From the NCBI RefSeq assembly GCF_005796185.1, contig NZ_VAHM01000003.1, positions 1 through 64,000 of the forward strand: 64,000 nucleotides of DNA. The letters run 5' to 3'. Below are positions 28,507-35,892 of the stretch, in pieces. Each line of letters starts with the position of its first letter. Position 1 is the stretch's first letter. Origin of the DNA: Pseudarthrobacter sp. NamB4. Lineage in GTDB: Bacteria; Actinomycetota; Actinomycetes; Actinomycetales; Micrococcaceae. Position numbers and translations under genes: made by a program. A model generated the notes under the pieces. The model was not told the DNA's origin. It ran no database searches and saw nothing but the letters and a program-made list of their open reading frames with translations.

Positions 28507-30075
28507 ATGACTGCCCGCCCCCTGCCCGCACGCCCGAGAACTGCGGCAATCGGTCTCCGAGCCTTCGGGGCCATGGTTCTGGCCATGGTTCTGGGCTCCT
28601 GCAGCCTCCTGAACGGTGGCAACGACCGCAACCAGGAGGCGGCCACAGCCAAGGCTGACCCATCGATCGTCGCGGCTGCACCCGACGGACTTGAGGAGTT
28701 CTACTCGCAGGAAGTGGTCTGGGAGCCCTGTGAGAACGAGTTCCAGTGCGCCAAGATAACAGTGCCCATGGACTATGACAACCCCGGGGGTGAGACCATC
28801 CAGATTGCCGCGCTGAGGGCTTCAAGCACGGGCAAGAAGAACGGCAGCCTGCTGGTGAACCCGGGCGGTCCGGGCGCCTCCGGCTACGACTTCGTCAAGG
28901 ATGCGGCCGGAACACATCTTTCCCAGGCCGTGCGTGAGGCCTATGACGTGGTGGGCTTCGACCCCCGGGGCGTCAAACGCTCCGCACCGGTCACCTGCCT
29001 GACAGACGCGGAACGTGATGCAGCCCGGGCCAAGACCTACAACCTCGAAACGGACGCGGGCCTGGCCACCGCCCTGGCGGACAACAAGGCCATCGCTGCG
29101 CAGTGCGCGGAGCAGACAGGGTCCGTGCTGGCACACATCGATACCGAGAGCTCCGCGAAGGACCTGGATATCCTTCGCGCCGTCGTAAACGACGCAAAGC
29201 TGAACTATCTAGGCTACTCCTACGGCACGTTCCTGGGCTCCACCTACGCTTCGCTGTTCCCGGAGAATGTGGGGCGGATGGTGCTGGACGGGGCCCTCGA
29301 CCCCTCCATCAGCAACGAAGAGCTGACCAGCGGCCAGGCCCGGGCCTTCGAAAAAGCCCTCCGCGCCTACGTCGCCAGCTGCCAGGGCCAGGACGGGTGC
29401 CCGCTCAGCGGTGACGTGGATTCCGGGATGCAGCAGATCCGCGACCTGATTGCCGCCGTCCAGCAGACCCCGCGCACGGCGAAGGACGGGCGGGTGGTCA
29501 ACGCCACCATGTTCGTGAGCGGACTCATCACTCCGCTATACAACGACCAGAGCTGGCCCGCACTGACGCAGGCCCTTGAAGCGGCGATGACAGGGGACGT
29601 GAGCCTCGTGCTGCGGCTGGCGGACCTGGGCGCCGACCGCTCGTCGAACGGGACGTACACGTCCAATTCGACGTTCGCCTTCAACGCCATCAACTGCCTC
29701 GATTACCCCATGGAGTCCGAGACTGCAGCAATGCGCGCCGAACAGCAGCGCCTGATGCAGGATTCCCCCACGTTCGGCTATTTCTTTGCCTACGGCGGGA
29801 CCAACTGCCTCGACTGGCCCTACGAAAGCGTGCGCACACCTGCCCCCGTCGAGTACGACGGCGAGTCCCCCATTGTGGTGATTGGCACCACCGGCGATCC
29901 GGCGACGCCTGTGGAGTGGGCGTCCTCCCTTCGCAAGCAGTTGAGCAATGCGGTCCTCATGACGTGGGAAGGCGAAGGCCACACCGCCTACGGCAGGTCC
30001 AACAGCTGCATTGAGGATGCCGTTGACGCCTACCTGGTGAGCGGCCAGGTTCCGGCCGACGATACGGTGTGCTGA
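28507..30075 (+). CDS. Secreted alpha/beta-hydrolase lipoprotein, tripeptidyl aminopeptidase-like
   Basis: 522 residues starting after AAGGAG. Signal peptide with lipobox VLGSC (Cys32), then an alpha/beta-hydrolase core with the oxyanion motif NPGGPGASG, DPRGVKRSAPVTC and the nucleophile elbow GYSYGT (Ser238). The C-terminal TAP-like domain ends with GTTGDPATP (Asp) and EGEGHTAYG (His), completing a catalytic triad. Relatives release N-terminal peptides from proteins outside the cell (Streptomyces SlpD/SlpE, Tap); the real substrate here is unknown. It follows tmk-holB closely and may be co-transcribed. Confidence 0.85.
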   Translation: MTARPLPARPRTAAIGLRAFGAMVLAMVLGSCSLLNGGNDRNQEAATAKADPSIVAAAPDGLEEFYSQEVVWEPCENEFQCAKITVPMDYDNPGGETIQIAALRASSTGKKNGSLLVNPGGPGASGYDFVKDAAGTHLSQAVREAYDVVGFDPRGVKRSAPVTCLTDAERDAARAKTYNLETDAGLATALADNKAIAAQCAEQTGSVLAHIDTESSAKDLDILRAVVNDAKLNYLGYSYGTFLGSTYASLFPENVGRMVLDGALDPSISNEELTSGQARAFEKALRAYVASCQGQDGCPLSGDVDSGMQQIRDLIAAVQQTPRTAKDGRVVNATMFVSGLITPLYNDQSWPALTQALEAAMTGDVSLVLRLADLGADRSSNGTYTSNSTFAFNAINCLDYPMESETAAMRAEQQRLMQDSPTFGYFFAYGGTNCLDWPYESVRTPAPVEYDGESPIVVIGTTGDPATPVEWASSLRKQLSNAVLMTWEGEGHTAYGRSNSCIEDAVDAYLVSGQVPADDTVC

Positions 30076-30179
30076 ACGCCTCAGCCCTTGGCCCGCACGC
30101 CATTTTGACCCGGGCGCGGGGACTCTATTACAGTTGACTCTTGCATGAAGCGCCCGGTTCTGCCGGAGATTCATGCGGT

Positions 30180-30252
30180 GCTTCCTTAGCTCAGTCGGTA
30201 GAGCGTTTCACTCGTAATGAAAAGGTCATCAGTTCGATTCTGATAGGAAGCT
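30180..30252 (+). tRNA. tRNA-Thr (CGT)
   Basis: 73 nt with acceptor stem GCTTCCT/AGGAAGC, D-loop AGTCGGTA, anticodon CGT at 30213-30215 in a TTTCA/TGAAA stem, and T-loop TTCGATT. No CCA is encoded. Confidence 0.95.
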
Positions 30253-30258
30253 CGGGAT

Positions 30259-30290
30259 AAACCCCTAGAACTCAAGGGTTCTAGGGGTTT
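30259..30290 (+). terminator. Terminator after tRNA-Thr
   Basis: 13-bp perfect stem AAACCCCTAGAAC / GTTCTAGGGGTTT with a 6-nt loop and a trailing T run. Confidence 0.85.
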
Positions 30291-30362
30291 TTCGCTGGTT
30301 AACCCCGCGCATGTCACGCCCGGCTTGCCCTCCGCCGCCGCGTCCTGCGGGAGCGCGGCTCG

Positions 30363-30368
30363 TATAAT
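30363..30368 (+). promoter_or_regulatory. Consensus -10 box TATAAT before a mini-ORF and the DUF808 gene
   Basis: Exact TATAAT, 7 nt before the ATG at 30376. No matching -35 at normal spacing was seen. Confidence 0.6.
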
Positions 30369-30375
30369 CGTGAGC

Positions 30376-30450
30376 ATGCCGATTACGCGCCTCAAGCGAG
30401 GACTCCCCGCCCACAAGTCCGTCGCCGAGCAGTGCGGGAGCGAGCTGTGA
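30376..30450 (+). CDS. Putative leaderless 24-codon mini-ORF, coupled to the DUF808 gene
   Basis: 24 codons beginning MPITRLKRGLPAHK and ending CGSEL, basic at the N-terminus. The ATG is 7 nt after a TATAAT box and the stop overlaps the next start as GTGA, so ribosomes finishing it could start the DUF808 gene. It may be a real micropeptide, a leader that regulates the next gene, or chance; I cannot tell. Confidence 0.35.
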   Translation: MPITRLKRGLPAHKSVAEQCGSEL

Positions 30451-31472
30451 GCGGCGGTCTCGTTGCCCTGCTGGACGACGTCGCAGCCCTGGCCCGCATT
30501 GCAGCCGCCTCGGTGGACGATGTCGCCGCCGGTGCCGCGAAGGCAGGGGCAAAGGCCGCCGGCGTTGTAATCGACGACGCCGCGGTGACCCCGCAGTACG
30601 TGTCCGGAGCGGACCCGTCCCGTGAACTGCCGATGATCAAGCGGATTTTCTGGGGCTCGCTCCGGAACAAGCTGCTGATCATCCTCCCGGCTCTGCTGCT
30701 CATCACCGCCTTCGTCCCGGGGGCCATCCCGTTCATCCTGATGCTAGGGGGCACCTACCTCTGCTACGAGGGTGCCGAGAAGGTCTGGCACAAGCTCCGC
30801 GGCCACCACACCGCGGACGAGGATGCACCGGCGGTCGAACGCGGCCCGAACGCTGAGGCCAAGGTCATTAAGGGCGCCATCACCACTGACTTCATCCTCT
30901 CGTGCGAGATCATGGTGATCTCGATGAACGAGGTGGCTGCTGAGTCGCTGTGGGCCCGGGCGCTCATCCTGGTCGTCGTGGCTCTCGTGATCACGGTGCT
31001 GGTCTACGGAGCGGTCGCGCTCATCGTCAAGATGGACGACGTAGGGATGCACCTGGCCGCCAAGGACTCCCCCAGGTCCCAGCGCGTCGGCGAGACGCTC
31101 GTCAAGGGAATGCCGGCGGTGCTCGGAGCAATAACCCTCGTCGGCACAGTAGCCATGCTGTGGGTCGGCGGCCACATCATGCTGCAGGGAGCCTACGACC
31201 TCGGCTGGCACGGACCATATGACCTCGTCCATGCCCTTGAGGCTCCTGTCGCCGGTATCCCGGTGTTGGGCGGCATCCTGGCCTGGCTCGTGAACACGCT
31301 GTGCTCCGCTGTCATCGGGCTCGTGTGGGGCCTGCTCATCCTGTCTGTTGTAGGCCCGTTGCTCAAGGTGCTGCCGTTCGGCAAGAGGAAGAGCGGGCAC
31401 GAAGAGGGTGACGTCCGCGCCGCCGTCGCCGGGCATGAACCGGCAAAACGGGACACTGATTCCACCTCATAG
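30447..31472 (+). CDS. DUF808 family inner-membrane protein (YedI-like)
   Basis: 341 residues from the GTG at 30447, which gives the family N-terminus SGGLVALLDDVAALARIAAASVDDV. The conserved region AAGVVIDDAAVTPQYVSG follows and then multiple membrane segments (about 70-100, 160-195, 215-240, 270-310). The family is widespread and its function is not established. A longer frame from 30432 is less likely. The C-terminus is charged and cytoplasmic-looking. It lies alone after tRNA-Thr with no integrase nearby. Confidence 0.85.
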   Translation: MSGGLVALLDDVAALARIAAASVDDVAAGAAKAGAKAAGVVIDDAAVTPQYVSGADPSRELPMIKRIFWGSLRNKLLIILPALLLITAFVPGAIPFILMLGGTYLCYEGAEKVWHKLRGHHTADEDAPAVERGPNAEAKVIKGAITTDFILSCEIMVISMNEVAAESLWARALILVVVALVITVLVYGAVALIVKMDDVGMHLAAKDSPRSQRVGETLVKGMPAVLGAITLVGTVAMLWVGGHIMLQGAYDLGWHGPYDLVHALEAPVAGIPVLGGILAWLVNTLCSAVIGLVWGLLILSVVGPLLKVLPFGKRKSGHEEGDVRAAVAGHEPAKRDTDSTS

Positions 31473-31580
31473 CTCCCGTCCGCCGGGCTGGTGCTGTCGC
31501 CGGGACGGACCCCGGGCATATGGATGCTGGGCCAAAACGTTACCCCCGGCGCACGTCATGGTTTTGTCATGCACCGGTGC

Positions 31581-31586
31581 TAGGGT
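31581..31586 (+). promoter_or_regulatory. Candidate -10 box before a second mini-ORF
   Basis: TAGGGT, 7 nt before the ATG at 31594. Confidence 0.4.
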
Positions 31587-31593
31587 CCGAGGC

Positions 31594-31668
31594 ATGGACG
31601 AATGTTCGCCGTCACCGGAACGGCGGCCCGCCGCCCGTTCACCGGATCCTGTCGGAACACCCGCCTAA
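31594..31668 (+). CDS. Putative leaderless 24-codon mini-ORF
   Basis: 24 codons beginning MDECSPSPERRP, rich in Pro/Arg/Ser. Its TAA stop is the first three bases of the TAAGAT box that precedes the next gene, so translation of this frame would run through that promoter. Coding status is uncertain. Confidence 0.3.
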   Translation: MDECSPSPERRPAARSPDPVGTPA

Positions 31669-31671
31669 GAT
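31666..31671 (+). promoter_or_regulatory. Candidate -10 box of leaderless gene at 31679
   Basis: TAAGAT, 7 nt before the ATG at 31679. Confidence 0.5.
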
Positions 31672-31678
31672 GGCGAAC

Positions 31679-32665
31679 ATGGATCAGCAAGCCCTGGCAC
31701 ACATCGCGAACGGGCTTTACGCCGCGTCCCTTGAAGAATTCATAGCGGCAAGGACCGCTGCAGCAAAGGAAGCTGCGGGGCAGGACAGAGAGCTGGCCGC
31801 TGCCGTCAAGGGGCTGCCCAAGCCATCGGTGGCCGCGTGGGCAGTGAACATGCTCGCCCTGCATCAGCCGGACGTCCTCGGCGGGCTCGCGGACCTCGGA
31901 TCCCGAATGCGCGACGCGCAAGCCGCACTCGATGCCGCGGCCCTCCGGGAGCTGGGACGTGAGCGGCGCACCCAGCTTTCAGCCGCCGTCGACACGGCCC
32001 GGTCCGTCGTTGAGGAACGCGGCAGGACCATGAGCGAGGCCATGGCCGCAGACGTGGAGGAAACCCTCAAGGCGCTCACAGCGGATGAAGGGGCGGCTGC
32101 TGCAGTCCGGAGCGGACGCCTCCTGAAAACCCTCTCAGCGGACGGCGTCAGCGCAGCGGACCTGGAGGGGGCAGTGGCCGTTCCCGGCGCACTGCCAACA
32201 CACACGGCTCCGCCCCGCCTGGTCCCTCCGCCCGCGAAGGCGCGGGCATCAGCGCCGGACAAGAAGCAGGGTACGACGACGGAGCGCACCTCCCCGCCCG
32301 CGGCAACGAAGCCCCGGCTTGAGGCTGTCCGGCAAACTCCGCGGCCAGCGTCACCGCCGGCGCTCGAAAGGGCAAGAGCCGCCTTGGCTGAAGCTCAAGA
32401 GGCAGAGGCTGAGGCGGCACGCACGGCCCAGGAGCTGCAGGATAAGGCGGACGAGACGCGCACGGAAGTGGCGGAACTCCTCCAGGAAACGGTTGACCTG
32501 CGGGCCCGACTCAAGGCCGCAGAACAGCAGCTGGACCGGTCGCGGAAATCGCTGGCTGCCGTGGAGGCGGAAGCAAAACAGTCCGTGCGCGCGGCGGAGA
32601 AGGCCAGGCGGACTGCAGTGCTGGCGGAGGAACGGGTCCTCCGCCTGCGCGACCGTGAGACGTAG
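31679..32665 (+). CDS. Alanine-rich coiled-coil protein of unknown function
   Basis: 328 residues from the ATG at 31679; an in-frame ATG three codons earlier lies inside the promoter box. Residues 1-140 are helical (LPKPSVAAWAVNMLALHQPD is a conserved-looking segment), about 175-225 are Pro/Lys/Thr-rich and probably disordered, and about 235-325 form a long Ala/Glu/Arg/Lys coiled coil (ALAEAQEAEAEAARTAQ onward). No enzyme motif, signal peptide or membrane segment is visible. Proteins of this design occur singly in actinobacteria; I do not assign a role. Confidence 0.75.
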   Translation: MDQQALAHIANGLYAASLEEFIAARTAAAKEAAGQDRELAAAVKGLPKPSVAAWAVNMLALHQPDVLGGLADLGSRMRDAQAALDAAALRELGRERRTQLSAAVDTARSVVEERGRTMSEAMAADVEETLKALTADEGAAAAVRSGRLLKTLSADGVSAADLEGAVAVPGALPTHTAPPRLVPPPAKARASAPDKKQGTTTERTSPPAATKPRLEAVRQTPRPASPPALERARAALAEAQEAEAEAARTAQELQDKADETRTEVAELLQETVDLRARLKAAEQQLDRSRKSLAAVEAEAKQSVRAAEKARRTAVLAEERVLRLRDRET

Positions 32666-32752
32666 GCCCTGCGAAGTACTTCCGCTGGTGAGGGAGCGGT
32701 AACCATCACTTTGCGCAACACCGGAGTCAGGACGTCCTCCGACAGCCGCAGC

Positions 32753-33133
32753 CTAGTCCTCTTCGGCCTCCGTGAGCTTCCTCGTGCGGTTAAGAGACCG
32801 GCGGATACCGATTATCCTGACGGCAACTCCTGTCAGGACCAGGCCGATTCCCAATGCCATGAGGATCCAGACAGGGACTGAAGCGGCATCGATGCTGCGG
32901 TAGCACTCCGCCGCCAGCCCTGTGGTCCGCTGCTGCAAGTCTGAGATTTCAGCAGCCCGACTTTGCGGGAGCAGCGGGCTGCCGCAAAGCGGCCCCACTG
33001 TCTTCAAACCGATAACGATGCTGAGGATCTGCACGGCGAATCCAACAGCGACCGTTAGGATCCACCCGCGCCGCTGAGCAAGTTCCTGGTTGATGGCCTT
33101 GGTCGGATCACCGGGAAAAATTCGAACCGCCAT
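32753..33133 (-). CDS. Small membrane protein of unknown function
   Basis: 126 residues. Two membrane segments (about 23-44 and 88-108) flank an external-looking loop with two Cys (VGPLCGSPLLPQ and LAAECYRSID) that could form a disulfide; the C-terminus is basic then acidic. The ATG at 33133 lies 6 nt after a TATGCT box, which makes the longer open frame to 33217 unlikely. It converges with the coiled-coil gene; 32666-32752 contains nothing further that I recognise. Confidence 0.65.
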   Translation of the reverse strand: MAVRIFPGDPTKAINQELAQRRGWILTVAVGFAVQILSIVIGLKTVGPLCGSPLLPQSRAAEISDLQQRTTGLAAECYRSIDAASVPVWILMALGIGLVLTGVAVRIIGIRRSLNRTRKLTEAEED

Positions 33134-33139
33134 ATTCCG

Positions 33140-33145
33140 AGCATA
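33140..33145 (-). promoter_or_regulatory. Candidate -10 box of leaderless membrane-protein gene
   Basis: TATGCT on the minus strand, 6 nt before the ATG at 33133. Confidence 0.45.
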
Positions 33146-33290
33146 GTGGGATTCGGCCCGGCACGCGGAGGAAGGGTGATTCTGCTGCTTGTCTCTGACA
33201 ACGGCCGGTTTTTCCAACTGGGTCTACGTCTCACAGCAACACGCTGGCGTGATTCCAAGAAATGTCCGACCCCGGTTGCAGACTGGATTC

Positions 33291-33476
33291 ATGGAAAACC
33301 AACTGGTTCAGGAATTTCACGTCACGTACTTCGACGCCGACTGCGGCCGTGCCCGGGCCGAGATCTTCGACACCCTGGTGGAAGCAGAACGCTTCGCCAG
33401 CCGGCACTGTGCCCATGAAGATAACTGGGCTGTGATTGACGCGGTGGCGGTAGAACAGATCCGCACTGCTGCCTGA
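33291..33476 (+). CDS. Small acidic protein of unknown function
   Basis: 61 residues from MENQLVQEFHVTYFD to the end. The composition (several Asp/Glu/His/Cys, FDTLVEAERFASRHCAHEDNW) looks like a compact folded protein, and the frame is open with biased codons, but no family is recognised. The ATG has no good ribosome-binding site; CAGACT 6 nt upstream is a weak -10. The next 12-bp hairpin at 33520 can end its message. Confidence 0.5.
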   Translation: MENQLVQEFHVTYFDADCGRARAEIFDTLVEAERFASRHCAHEDNWAVIDAVAVEQIRTAA

Positions 33477-33519
33477 CGTCTTCGCAAACTGCCGGGGTGG
33501 CTAAGGCCCTTAAAGCAGG

Positions 33520-33549
33520 CCGCCCTGCCTGTAGGCGCAGGCAGGGCGG
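33520..33549. terminator. Hairpin terminator between the small protein and aldo/keto reductase
   Basis: 12-bp perfect stem CCGCCCTGCCTG / CAGGCAGGGCGG with a 6-nt loop, between convergent genes. Confidence 0.7.
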
Positions 33550-33588
33550 GCAGCAGGCTGACGCTCAGAATGGAGCGGCCTTCACCGG

Positions 33589-34434
33589 CTAGGCGAAGTC
33601 GGAGACTGCGGGGTCCGCCCCGATGCGCCCTTCGCCGCTGGCGGTCCGGTCCAGTGCGTTGATGGCGTCGACGTCCTCATCTTCCAGGGTGACGTCCAGG
33701 GCCGCGAAGTTCTCGCGGATCCGGGACTCGGTGACGGACTTGGGGATGACCACGTTGCCGATGGCGAGGTGCCAGGCGATGACCACCTGCGCGGGGGTCG
33801 CCTGGTGTTTGGCGGCAATACGTGCCACGGTTTCATCCTCCAGAAGCTCCCCGCCCTGACCCAGCGGCGACCAGGCCTGAGTCAGGATGCCCTTCGACGC
33901 ACCAAAGTCGCGCAGCTCGCGCTGGCTGAAGTAAGGGTGCAGCTCGATTTGGTGGATCGCGGGAACCACACCGGTTTCATCAATGAGGCGCTGCAGGCCT
34001 TCCACAGTGAAGTTGGAAACACCAATAGATTTCACCCGGCCGCGCTTCTGCAGCTCGATGAGGGCCTTCCAGGTATCGACGTACTTGTCCTGCTTCGGCT
34101 GCATCCAGTGGATCAGGTAGAGGTCCAGCGTTTCCAGCCCAAGCCGGTCCATCGATTCCTCGAAGGCGGACAGCGTGGAGTCGTAGCCCTGGTCAGAGTT
34201 CCAGAGCTTGGTGGTAATGAAAATCTGTTCCGGTGAGAGGCCGGAACTGGCAATGGCGCGGCCCACGCCTGCTTCGTTGCCGTAGATCTTCGCGGTGTCA
34301 ATGTGACGGAAGCCCGCTTCAAAGGCCTGGCGGACTACCTTCTCCGCTACATCGTCCTCGACCTGCCACACGCCGTAGCCAAGCTGGGGGATCGTGTTTC
34401 CGTCGTTGAAAGTCAGGGTAGGTGAAAGAGTCAT
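33589..34434 (-). CDS. Aldo/keto reductase (AKR5-like)
   Basis: 281 residues. NADPH-dependent (beta/alpha)8 barrel. The catalytic tetrad is visible as Asp in RHIDTAKIYGNE (with Tyr of IYGNE), Lys in FITTKLWNSD and His in LYLIHWMQP; the cofactor-binding end VIPKSVTESRIREN is typical. Best match by pattern is to bacterial 2,5-diketo-D-gluconate reductase-type enzymes, but substrate is not predictable. AGGA 8 nt before the ATG is the ribosome-binding site. It is a single gene. Confidence 0.9.
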   Translation of the reverse strand: MTLSPTLTFNDGNTIPQLGYGVWQVEDDVAEKVVRQAFEAGFRHIDTAKIYGNEAGVGRAIASSGLSPEQIFITTKLWNSDQGYDSTLSAFEESMDRLGLETLDLYLIHWMQPKQDKYVDTWKALIELQKRGRVKSIGVSNFTVEGLQRLIDETGVVPAIHQIELHPYFSQRELRDFGASKGILTQAWSPLGQGGELLEDETVARIAAKHQATPAQVVIAWHLAIGNVVIPKSVTESRIRENFAALDVTLEDEDVDAINALDRTASGEGRIGADPAVSDFA

Positions 34435-34523
34435 TCCATCATCCTGCCAAACCCAACACCAGTTACAGCCTGTTTTGGGCCTGACTAAGCCACGCGCTTA
34501 ACTGGGAATTTCCGGAAGGGCAG

Positions 34524-34979
34524 CTAGGAAGCTTCCTCATGGAGGCGCCGCTCGGCCTCGGCCACCTGCTGGAAAACCGCCTCCGCACGGCGCCTGACCG
34601 ATGCCGCCCCCACCGGCACAGGACCTACGGCAAGCCGCAACATGGCAGCAGCTTCAGCCGTAGTGGCGAGCGAGTTTCCGGCTTTGGACAGTGCGCGGTG
34701 CACGGCGGACAGTGCAACCGGGATGTCCAGGCCCTCGCTGGGCGAGCGACGCTGCGCTTCCACGCAAACGGCCCTCACCCGTTCGAGAAGGACGGCAAGG
34801 TCGTTGGCGATCTCCACCAGTTCGTCATACAGCTGGTCGTCTTCTACGCCTTCCAGCACTTGGTGGAACCGGTCCAGTCCCCGGTGGAAGCGGTCATGGG
34901 CGCGGCGCCACAGCCCCTTTCCCATTTCCGCGTCATCCTTGCGCCCCTGCCTGGCGGCGCTGAAAAAGCCCAAGCGCAC
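34524..34979 (-). CDS. Helical protein of unknown function encoded after bpa
   Basis: 151 residues from the GTG at 34979, one base after the bpa stop; an internal ATG at 34925 is an alternative start. It is all-helical by composition: KGLWRRAHDRFHRGLDRFHQVLEGVEDDQLYDELVEIAN is the most conserved-looking stretch (quoted here as its first part, KGLWRRAHDRFHRGLDRF). No motif is recognised. The position suggests co-expression with the proteasome activator. Confidence 0.65.
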   Translation of the reverse strand: MRLGFFSAARQGRKDDAEMGKGLWRRAHDRFHRGLDRFHQVLEGVEDDQLYDELVEIANDLAVLLERVRAVCVEAQRRSPSEGLDIPVALSAVHRALSKAGNSLATTAEAAAMLRLAVGPVPVGAASVRRRAEAVFQQVAEAERRLHEEAS

Positions 34980-34980
34980 C

Positions 34981-35610
34981 CTACAAGTACTGCCCAGGAC
35001 CATGGTCGTGATCATCACGCCGGCCCTGCTGTGCTGGAGCACCGGGGCGGGGGCCGGCGGCGGCACGCTGCGGCTCACCGTTCTCCCCCATGACCACACC
35101 TGGCGCAATCATGGTGCCGGGCGGCAGCTGGCGGAGCTGCAGCTGTGCAGCGGCATGCTCACGGGCTGCGTGCTGGGCCGCGATGGCTGTCTGGATGCCG
35201 TGGAAAAGGCCCTCGAGCCAGCCCACCAGCTGCGCCTGCGCGATGCGGAGCTCCGCATCGGACGGTGTGGCCTCGTCGGAAAAGGGAAGGCTGATCCGGG
35301 CCAGTTCCTCGACCAGTTCGGGAGCGAGCCCGTCTTCGAGCTCCTTGATGGAACGCTCGTGGATTTCGGCAAGCCGTTCCCGGGCCGCGTCATCCAGTGG
35401 GGCGGACTTCACTTCCTCAAGGAGCTGCCGGATCATGGTGCCGATCCGCATCACCTTGGCTGGCTCGTCCACCAGGTCCTGGAGGTGGCTGCCCTTCTTG
35501 GCACCATTCTGCTGGGCCGGCTGCGCCGGAATGGACGCCTGGCGGTCGTCGACGGGGGTACCTTCCACGGGGAGGTCCTCAGATGCCTGGGTGTCTTTCG
35601 GATCGCTCAT
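34981..35610 (-). CDS. bpa: Bacterial proteasome activator (Bpa/BpaB, DUF2587)
   Basis: 209 residues. The DUF2587 core reads VMRIGTMIRQLLEEVKSAPLD, then ELEDGLAPELVEEL and AELRIAQAQLVGWLEGLFHGIQTA, the four-helix bundle that forms a dodecameric ring. The last four residues are GQYL, the motif known to dock into the alpha-ring of the actinobacterial 20S proteasome and open its gate without ATP or Pup. The N-terminal 40 and C-terminal 50 residues are Gln/Ala/Pro-rich. The ATG lies inside a perfect inverted repeat. Confidence 0.93.
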   Translation of the reverse strand: MSDPKDTQASEDLPVEGTPVDDRQASIPAQPAQQNGAKKGSHLQDLVDEPAKVMRIGTMIRQLLEEVKSAPLDDAARERLAEIHERSIKELEDGLAPELVEELARISLPFSDEATPSDAELRIAQAQLVGWLEGLFHGIQTAIAAQHAAREHAAAQLQLRQLPPGTMIAPGVVMGENGEPQRAAAGPRPGAPAQQGRRDDHDHGPGQYL

Positions 35611-35636
35611 GGGTTCATACTCTCATGAGCGATCCG
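35599..35636 (-). repeat. Perfect inverted repeat covering the bpa start codon
   Basis: Arms of 13 bp (CGGATCGCTCATG / CATGAGCGATCCG) separated by 12 bp; the second arm encodes the first residues of Bpa. On a longer transcript the start codon would be paired. The spacer also holds ATG AGA GTA TGA, a three-codon frame. Confidence 0.75.
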
Positions 35637-35688
35637 TCGAGGGTCCACCCAGGAACCCAGCGGACACGCTTGTACGCTGCGGGCTCAA

Positions 35689-35892
35689 TCAGCAGCACCG
35701 GCCCTGCGGGTTGCTGTCCTGCCGGTCACTCCGGTCGCGCCAGAACTCCCGCTCACTGAGCGGCGGATCCTGGTGCCCGGCCAGGCGGTGGTGCTCCAGG
35801 TACTTGGCGTAGGCGTCCGCGCCCATGACGCCGCCCAGGTACCGCGCGAAGCCTTTGAACCCGCTGGACACCGCTGCAAGTCCGGCGCTCAT
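35689..35892 (-). CDS. YbdD/YjiX family small protein (CstA partner)
   Basis: 67 residues. The family pattern is clear: ADAYAKYLEHHRLAGHQDPP, then SEREFWRDRSDRQDSNP and a C-terminal RCC. YbdD-like proteins are encoded next to CstA and are needed for pyruvate or peptide uptake with it in enterobacteria. The ATG shares one base with the cstA stop (TGATG), so it is translationally coupled. Confidence 0.85.
   Translation of the reverse strand: MSAGLAAVSSGFKGFARYLGGVMGADAYAKYLEHHRLAGHQDPPLSEREFWRDRSDRQDSNPQGRCC

Noticed and set aside
30180..31472. tRNA-Thr as the attachment site of a genomic island
   Set aside because: No integrase, no repeated tRNA 3' end and no change of gene style were found downstream.
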